In this document: piece after piece, positions 55,532 to 62,000 of the stretch
How the letters are laid out: each line of letters opens with the position of its first letter
Position numbering within the stretch: the first letter of the stretch is position 1
Assembly (NCBI GenBank): GCA_905221605.1
Contig: CAJNDS010000491.1
Span: 1 to 62,000 of the forward strand
Direction of reading: 5' to 3'
Source: Symbiodinium natans
Taxonomy: Eukaryota; Sar; Dinophyceae; Suessiales; Symbiodiniaceae
DNA length: 62,000 nt
Translations under genes and position numbers: made by a program
The notes under the pieces: generated by a model
The model's input: the letters and a program-made list of their open reading frames with translations, nothing else
Database searches by the model: none
Told to the model about the DNA's origin: nothing

Positions 55532-56931
55532 TATATATATATATATACACACTTAAACATTTGTATTTACATTTATATATGCATTTTCTGTATGTATATA
55601 ATACGTATATGTATGTACCTCTCTCTCTCTCTCTGTCTCTCTATGGGCTGTATTTACTTTGTGGGGGCATTGGAAATCATGTCGTTTAAACAGGTTTTGA
55701 ACAACGGGATAAATTAAACGGGTCTTTGGTCTCGCCAGCCGCCTACTGAGAGATGCCGCCGGCTTTGACATCAATCACAGCTGAAGCAGAGATCAAGCAA
55801 ACAAGAAGCCAAGTGTGTTCGTGGCATTAACGTGCTGACGACAAGATTTGTGCCAACGGCCACTCGCGAGGTTACTGAAAATATGTAAGACATTGGATTT
55901 GCTTCATCGGTCTTACTTCGCTCAATGGGTGAAAGTTTCAATTTCTAGCCTGCATGCAGAAAATCACCCCCTTGCCTTGAGATCTTTCACACGCCCAGTA
56001 TCCGACACGAGCGTCGGGCGCGGAGTCCGCCTCTGGGCCTGCAGCGTGGCCAAATCGCCCTCCGCTGCTCGCACGGCATGCTGAGCAGCCCTGCAAAGCT
56101 GTCGCTGCTCAGCGATCTGCTCGCGCAGCTGTCGGCTCCGCTCCGCCCCAGCAAGTCGTTCCATGGTGTCCTTCTCTCTCCGTTTCTCCACCTCTTGCTC
56201 TAGCGAGGCCGCATGGGCAAAGGCATTCGCCATATCTTGTCTGATCTTTCGCTGCTCTGTCAACCATGCCTCACCGGCGGGAAGAAAGGTGATTGCAGGA
56301 AGCAATGCAGTCTCAGCCCTCTACTTGTACACTGTCACAAGCTCACTCACTCACGAAGGTGACCTCATGCACAGGAAACCAACAACAATGTGCTGGTGCC
56401 ACGCCTCCCTGGCGGCTGCATGCTCCACATCAGCCTGACGGCTGCTTCGCAGCCGGTCTGGAGCAGCGCGGAAGGAGTTCAGTTCATCCTCAAGTCGCCT
56501 TCGCTGCTGCTGTAAGTGCCTCAGTCTGCCAACGTACTGCCACATCGATCCCTCTACCTACTTCATCCCACTTCCTAGGGCGCCCAAGTTCAAGGGGCTT
56601 CAGTTGTACTTCCGTTGAGGTGCTGAAGCTCTGCGAGGGACAAGTCCGTCATGCAACTCCTTGAATAGCTTTGGAGGTCTAGATCTGCCTGCGCAATGTT
56701 TCTCTTGGCCCGAAGCTTGCTGCACTCGCCTTCCAAACGCGCCAATTCCTCGCGCTGCCCGCTTGCTAAGTCCTTGAGCTTTTCTTTTTGAGATTGGAGA
56801 AGCCCGACACGTCGATGGAGGCCTATGCAGCTTACACCAGGACTATGCTGCCGGCAAGGTGAGTCTGAAAAGCGCCGTGCACGCGCTGCAGCGGCGCCCC
56901 CAGAGGTTTGCCTCGACCCAGATCGAGGCAT
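54790..56931 (-). CDS. Coiled-coil protein, four exons seen
   Basis: In transcript order: about 56830-56605 ([40 protein letters not shown]); about 56530-56410 ([20 protein letters not shown] to VEHAAARE); about 56265-56040 ([40 protein letters not shown], to GDLATLQ); and about 54985-54790 ([40 protein letters not shown]). The second and third exons join at a repeated GAG|GC, giving REAWLTEQ once. The third ends at a GC donor and the fourth at a consensus gtaagcc donor, so more exons follow. A long intron (55.0-56.0 kb) holds CA and AT microsatellites. Family not named; the style suits a cytoskeletal or scaffold protein. Confidence 0.7.
55220..55236. repeat. Telomere-like GGGTTTAGGG in an intron
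   Basis: GAGGGTTTAGGGCTTTC, about two units. Confidence 0.5.
55412..55552. repeat. Long CA / CAAA / AT microsatellite
   Basis: About 117 bases of CA with CAAACA interruptions, then (AT)8. Frames across it (His/Thr or Val/Cys) are artefacts. Confidence 0.95.
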
Positions 56932-56999
56932 GCGGATGTGATTCCGCTAATGGTACACGATGGCGCACGGACGGCGAATGTGGCGCACTTTAGCACACG

Positions 57000-58050
57000 T
57001 TGGTGTGAGGGGAGGTCTGGCGGTGCGGGCACAAGCTGCGTGTGCCACTCATCGTCTGTACAGGCAGCCAGAAAGGCAGAAGGCCATCTGCAACGCAGGC
57101 AACGCAAGAATATGCCAGGGCTCATGGGAAAGAAACGGCGACCAAATGAGCACAACCGCCAATGCTACAGGCATCGGTTACAAACTAAGTTCATCTTGCC
57201 ACACTGTGGATGATCCACGATCGCTGAATCTCATGGGGTAAGTTGAATAACTTATCTAGATCAAACGTAGAGCTCATTATGCCAAAATGCTTGTTTTCCT
57301 CGGGATTGTTTTGTTTTTCATCCCGCAACCCCCCACACCCCCCCCCCCCCCCCCCCCCCCCCCTCCCCCCGACGAGCCTCTTCGGGTGAGCGATGCAAAG
57401 CTCCAGGACTTGTTGGCTTGTAGCCTGCCAAGAGCTGTAGTTGTCGAAGCTGTCATGTGGAAACGGCGCTGATCCATGTCCGGGCCTTCCTTCGCATCCG
57501 TGCCCCACGTGCTGCCTTTCAGAAGCACGGCCTGGGCGCCACAGACACGTTTGCAGCCGGCAGCACAGCTAACCGAAAGCTGCGCTGCAGCTGTGCTGAA
57601 CATGATTACGTGCTGCATCTGATCGAACGGACGACGGAAGATCTGAAGATTTGACTTGACGACCCCTTGGCCTCTGCCATCTGATGCCGCTCTGCAACAC
57701 CTGGCCGTCTACGAGCTTTCCAGGCCCCCGCACCCATCCAGTGGGCACCTGCACGAGGGCCCGCTTCCAACCTGAAAGGCGATGCCACAACCCAGAAGTT
57801 GAAGGCTCAGCCCGTAATTGCACTATCCGTTGTGAACTTTAGCATGTGTTTGCACTACGCAACTTTTACAGGCTCGTGCGAGATGCAACAACGATGTCAT
57901 TGCAACCGTTCCGATGCCATGGACACGGCGCTCCCGAAACTGCATCCACGAGAGCTGCCTTTTGTCGGCAGCCTGCACCATGAGGACGAGGCCGTGAGGT
58001 GCACGATGGTACACGGTTTCAGAGAGGGATGAGCAAACTGCTCCATGTAA
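57000..58050. other. Spacer upstream of the coiled-coil gene
   Basis: Contains a C tract at 57338-57370 and overlapping short frames on both strands. A plus-strand piece at 57457-57654 and minus-strand piece at 57823-58014 are open but unconvincing. Confidence 0.35.
57338..57370. repeat. C tract
   Basis: About 31 C with two interruptions; G-quadruplex potential on the minus strand. Confidence 0.9.
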
Positions 58051-58056
58051 GTGCCA

Positions 58057-59188
58057 TCAGTCCATATCCTGGTTTAAGTGCTGTCGGCGCCTGTCCTCCA
58101 CGAGAACCAACAAGAATATGGTGACATCTGCCTGTATATGCAGTAAGAATACCAGTGCCATTCCACCGCTCCAGATTCGTAGGATGCCCAGAAAAAGGCT
58201 CCAGATTAGAACCAGCACAAAGCCGCTTAAGCCACGAGGGAAGCCTCCCAAATAGTGCAGCAAAGCAAAATAGGTGGAATGCAGCGTGAGCGAGATACTG
58301 GTCATCACTTTCGACTCGGAGGCCTCGCCAGCCAACACCCCTCCCAAAAACATCATGCGGAACTGCAGCTCCTCCTGGGCTGGTCTGCTTGGAAAGTATC
58401 CTTAAGTCTTAAGCATCCTCTCTTACATTTTCGTATAGACCCCGGCAAGCAAGGTTGAGGCTTTTTCAATTTTCGAGCCTAGCTGATGTCTGTTCTGACT
58501 CAAAACCTAGTACAAACAACAAAAGCGCAGGCTCCCGAAAGGCGTTGACCACTGCCAGGGGCAGCAAGGAAGCCGGTGACATCAATGGCGCCAGAGCGTC
58601 CTGGATGGGGCCGTGGTTACCACGAACCCAGAGTTTAGACCAGCCCACCAGTGCCAGAGTGGAGATTGCCACGCAGATGGCAGACCAAACAAGGGGTCCA
58701 CCATCAGTTCGTCCAAGGATAAGCCCGGCATCTGCACGCATCTCCGTGGACCCAAAGGTAGCTACCAAAGCTAAAACCAGCAGCGACCACCAAGGGATGA
58801 ACTCCCCCAAAGGTAGCTCCAGTGAGGGGAAAGTCATCTGAACCAATGACAACAGCGACGCGCATGGCAAGGTTGCAGTGGTGGCCTCCACTTCTTTACG
58901 CCACACTTTCAGGATGAGGCTGGCGACACTTAACGTGGCCATGATCCGAAGTAGCTTTGCGGGCCACTCCAAACTCTCCTGGGCCTTGCTCGCGAGCTCG
59001 CGGCGCTCGCGGCGCCCGCGGCGCTCGCGCAGCTGCCACGCACAGCTCGCAGGCCACGCGACCAGCAGAAGCCTTTGTTCGAGCACCAGAGGGTGACATA
59101 TTGGTGAAGCTGCCAAGGCGATACAGCAAAGCGCGCACCATGCCCAAGGTCCGGCACCCACCGCATCTCGCAAGTTGGCCCTTCCCAT
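58057..59188 (-). CDS. CPBP-family intramembrane protease (Rce1/CAAX type)
   Basis: Two exons, 59188-58535 and 58374-58057, joined across a 160-base intron give 323 residues. The ATG at 59188 has an in-frame stop just upstream. Exon 1 holds about six hydrophobic segments, one Arg/Glu-rich loop, and ends NAFR. Exon 2 begins EELQFR. The join makes the CPBP signature EExxxR (Glu219, Glu220, Arg224). Next come FALLH (Phe254, His258) and LFLG...SGGMALVFLLHIQAD (His297, Asp301), the second and third motifs of the family. All four catalytic-type positions are present, so an active membrane protease is likely. Relatives trim prenylated CAAX proteins in the ER or act in plastids; which applies here is not visible. 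The donor is GA or lies within a repeated GAG, so the exact cut is ambiguous by three bases without changing the protein. Confidence 0.85.
58375..58534 (-). other. Intron of the CPBP gene with non-GT donor
   Basis: Minus strand starts gagcctgcg and ends agcccag, with GAG at both edges. Unspliced, the frame would continue 22 more codons and stop before the second and third motifs. Confidence 0.75.
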
Positions 59189-59229
59189 GGCTGTCTATCA
59201 GGTCTCTCTTGCTCAGGTGCGCTGACATA

Positions 59230-60080
59230 TGTTTAGTATCCCTGACAGAACAAGGCTCACGATTTCAATGTTCAGAGCGGCATGTTGACATGCGTTGGAG
59301 AACAAGCATTATCGAGCCCTGAGTCACCGGGTGCGAAAAGTTCTTGGAATGGTCCACTCGGTACTCGAAAGCAGCACCTTAGACAAAGATGTTGCACAAA
59401 GATGCCTCCGCTCAACCAGGATCGGGCGGAAGATGAAACGATGCGGTTATTCCAGTCCTGTCAAAGCTTCGGCCAAAGGTCTCCAGGGAGGCAGGTTTAC
59501 AAATTACAGTAGCATATGGCAGATCACAGTTTGTGCTTGAATCGGAATTGTTCTTTTCTTCCCCGTGTCAGAGCCTCTGTAGACATCGATCCCTGTCCTC
59601 AACTGATTCAAGGAAGCACCGGTGACTAGTGCAGGGGTCATGCACACGAACATCACTCGCCACTGTGTAAGTCTCAGTCTTTCTATCGGCATCGACTCCA
59701 GAGCCCTGAAGGCTGTGCGGTCAGCCTGGCACACATGGTGGAGGTCCGGCAGGCAAGCGTGTCAAAACATGCCACGGATGAACTCGAGTCAGTAGCACGC
59801 TGCTCTCAGGCAGAACCTGGGTTCCAGCCTCAGTCCATCAGGCCATCAAGGAAGGGACAACTCACACCGAACTGCGCGACTCAGAAACGAAGGGCTCTTG
59901 ACCGAGGAGACCAATAGCCCCGCATGGGTGTCACACAACATGGTGTACACATTGCCTGTCCTAGAAGAAATGAAGTAAAAAAAGCGTGGAGTAGCATAAG
60001 TGACAGAGGAGGTCAGCGGGCATGAACAGGAAAAGCTCACATTTTTGTTGCACCTCCAGTTGTGTTTCCGCAAGGCAGAG
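59230..60080. other. Spacer, nothing supported
   Basis: Short frames on both strands, none with domain or splice evidence. Confidence 0.4.
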
Positions 60081-60085
60081 GGCTG

Positions 60086-60455
60086 TCAGTCCACAGGCCT
60101 TGCATGCGTCTCCACGACCACTTGTGAGACTCGCGAGTTCTGCTTCTTTGCGCTTCTCTTGGAGCTCTGTGAGCTCTTTGAGCTCTTGCCGTCTGCTCTC
60201 CCTTTGCCCTCGCCGCCCTCGCCCATCCACCAATACGTCGATTCAATTCCAGGCTCAGCGCCGCCGAGCTGCAGTCCAATGCTGCTGATCATGGTAACCC
60301 AAAGTATCGCAGCCAGGACCAGAAGCGGAGGCATCAGTGCACTCGTCGCGTCTTCGGCGCTGCACGAAAGAGGTGTGGTGACAACCAAGGAGGCCGGCAA
60401 CGTAAAGGATTGTTGCCAAGCTGTTCTGGCCTGCCGTGCATGAACCGAGGGGCAT
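60086..60455 (-). CDS. Single-pass membrane protein segment
   Basis: The frame reads SFTLPASLVVTTPLSCSAED, then one strong membrane helix (LMPPLLVLAAILWVTMISSI), then PGIESTYWWMGEGGEGKGRA and a Ser/Lys-rich tail (KSSKSSQSSKRSAKKQ). The frame is open upstream to 60586, but that part looks non-coding. A second minus frame over 60233-60120 (RRQELKELTELQEKRKEAEL) is also coil-like, and one of the two must be a shadow. No family recognised. Confidence 0.45.
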
Positions 60456-60608
60456 GCTCTCGCGAGTCGAGGGTTTGCAATCCGGGCCCGTCGAGACAAC
60501 GGCATGGGCAGGTGCATGATTGGCTTCATGTCCGCTTTTGTTGGCCTGAGTGTGCCTGTTTGTGTCCGTGCGTGTTGTGTGTGCACTTTATCGCCATACT
60601 CTCTGTCT

Positions 60609-60640
60609 ATGCATGTATATATGTATATATAGATATATGT
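60609..60640. repeat. TA-rich microsatellite
   Basis: Alternating 'tatgtatatata' units. Confidence 0.8.
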
Positions 60641-60798
60641 TTTTGAATGGGCTCTACTCTAGGCTCGGAAACCACGGCCTTCAAGGTCTGAGCTTTCATC
60701 GCTCTTATGTTCAGCCTCCCCCTTCAGAATGAAACCCATCGCGTGAATTGTTGACAGATTCAAGAAAACCGTGCTTAGTCATGCAGGAGATTCAATGC

Positions 60799-62000
60799 TC
60801 ATGCGCAATCACCCACCGCCTGAAGATTAAGGCATGCCGAACCTGCCTCTTTTTCAAGAGCGCGTAGACAGCGACTCATCGAACACGATGCAAGGCGCCT
60901 CTTGGAGTCTGCCGTGGCTTTGACACGCAGGCCGGCGAGCTTCCAATTCGCAAGGCCCGCGTGAAAGGCAAACTCGTGGGCAGTCAAACAGGCCTTGCAG
61001 TCATTGAATTTGACACTCGTCAGAAGCAGGCCCAAGTTGCAGCCGCCAATCCCGCGACAAGAAGTGGTCAGCACAAGGCAGGAATGTTGCATCCAGTAGC
61101 TTGCTCGCAGCGTCCACACTCGGTGAGGCATGATCCACGAAAAGGCCCGGGACAAGGAGATGAACCATATCAGCGCTTTGGGGTTCGGGCAATCCATTCG
61201 CCGCTGCCAGTATTCGACTTGGCTGTTGCTCTTGATTCAGATACTCCAAGCTCAGGTGGTGCTCACCATGTGTGCGCACGTAAGGGGTTGAGATGGCATG
61301 AGCTTCAGCCCCAAGCTGAAGATGCAGCTCCAACAGCAGTCCGTCAGCCACTTCACCGGTGAAGTTTGTAAGCTTACAATGAGCAAATGTGAAGTTCATG
61401 GTGTGCTGTCGGACCCCAAGCATCCTCAGAAGCTCACACATGGCATTCGTCAGTGGCAGAGTCTCGAGGGCAACCAAAACACGGTCCACATGCAACACCT
61501 CGCCCAGAAGATGCGCTGTCAGAACTTTAGCTTTCTCGACGCAATCTTCAACAAGGCCAATGACCTGGATGACTTGCACGGCACGTGTGCAGCCGCCGAT
61601 TTCGGCGAGACCATGTGTCACCTCAAGCTTGCAGGGCACAGTCTTTGCGCTACGTGGTCGAGAGACGTCCATTTCGAACAGCGCCTCGATCAGCCTGGAG
61701 GTTTCTTTTTCGCTTCCAAGTGCCAGCACAGTAAACACGTCAGGGTTGTGAGTCACATGACAGTCTTGCCCCTTGTAGCCCAGAAATCCTTTCCAACCAT
61801 TGGAGGAAAGAACGGGAACTGGCTCCAACTCCCAGGGCCACATGTTTAGTTTCAGCTGGTGTTCGCCTGCAAGTTTAGACAAGCATTTGCTCCATAGAAT
61901 GCCGTCGGCGGCACTCTGTCTGCTAAACCACCGACCTTCTGCAATATAGCGAGCAACATGCTCGCAGTTGCGGAAGCAAAAGGAGAATGCACGAGCCCCG
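60799..62000 (-). CDS. LRAT-type domain fused to a degenerate AIG1/GIMAP-like domain (5' end cut)
   Basis: Open from the window edge (first full codon at 61999) to a stop at 61001, so the start lies beyond 62000. The first residues give FSFCFRNCEHVARYIAEGRW then FSRQ, the C-terminal hallmark of LRAT / NlpC-P60-like thiol acyltransferases or peptidases: NCEH with the catalytic Cys, then G..(W)fS.Q. After a linker (NMWPWELEPVPVLSSNGWKG) comes a block laid out like an AIG1/GIMAP GTPase: VFTVLALGSEKETSRLIEAL where the P-loop should be, QVIQVIGLVED where DTPG should be, VDRVLVALETLPLTNAMCEL, and MNFTFAHCKL where THxD should be. The GKS, DTPG and final Asp are missing, so GTP binding is unlikely. 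A last exon in another frame (about 60985-60799) encodes CLTAHEFAFHAGLANWKLAG and a basic tail. Confidence 0.65.

Noticed and set aside
55286-55717. ORFs rich in His/Thr or Val/Cys
   Set aside because: Produced by the CA microsatellite.
60000-60443. 147-codon plus-strand ORF
   Set aside because: Opposite a minus-strand frame with a clean membrane helix and charged tail; no independent evidence.
61298-61849. 183-codon plus-strand ORF
   Set aside because: Shadow of the LRAT/AIG1-like gene, whose frame extends to the window edge with recognisable motifs.
1-62000. CRISPR arrays, bacterial operons, rRNA, intact retrotransposons
   Set aside because: Looked for; no regularly spaced direct repeats with unique spacers, no reverse transcriptase or integrase motifs, no rRNA blocks.

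Overview
The window looks like nuclear DNA of a dinoflagellate, most likely a member of the Symbiodiniaceae or a close relative. Four things point that way. Coding DNA is broken into many short exons, often only 48 to 150 bases. Exon ends repeatedly fit GT, GC or GA donors followed by AG acceptors. TTTAGGG-like telomeric motifs and CA/GT microsatellites lie in introns and spacers. Nearly every believable exon reads from the minus strand, as in the long one-way gene arrays described for Symbiodiniaceae. I see no bacterial operon, tRNA, rRNA, CRISPR array or intact transposon. Taxonomy and all exon joins are my inference from sequence alone.

Reading by increasing coordinate (genes run right to left): bases 311-1365 hold three decayed copies of a non-coding element. 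Bases 1484-2183 are the last exon of an FkbM-type methyltransferase. Bases 5850-8033 encode seven tandem Cys-rich domains that resemble the Link (hyaluronan-binding) fold, built from 552-bp repeats. Bases 8990-10090 are a decayed spacer repeat. From 10.3 to 23.2 kb there are scattered exons of unrecognised genes: a signal-peptide exon, a nuclear-type low-complexity protein and several helical proteins. From 23.8 to 28.9 kb there are pieces of two TerD-like genes and a possible DeSI/PPPDE exon. From 32.3 to 39.2 kb there are very short exons coding for repeated helical hairpins, interrupted by an uninterrupted 392-residue secreted metallopeptidase-like ORF. From 40.3 to 43.5 kb lies a many-exon coiled-coil gene.

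Bases 46.5-48.3 kb encode a fibronectin type III protein, 49.3-50.0 kb an unknown three-exon gene, and 50.7-51.9 kb a gene region with an EF-hand exon. Bases 54.8-56.9 kb encode another coiled-coil protein. Bases 58.1-59.2 kb encode a complete two-exon CPBP-family (CAAX protease / Rce1-like) membrane protein. At the right edge, an ORF open to base 62000 joins the end of an LRAT-type NlpC/P60 domain to a degenerate AIG1/GIMAP-like domain.

The genes do not form a recognisable pathway; neighbours share direction rather than function. The best candidates for something undescribed are the LRAT plus pseudo-AIG1 fusion, the Link-like repeat protein and the exon-per-repeat helical gene with a separate gene lying between its two exon groups.
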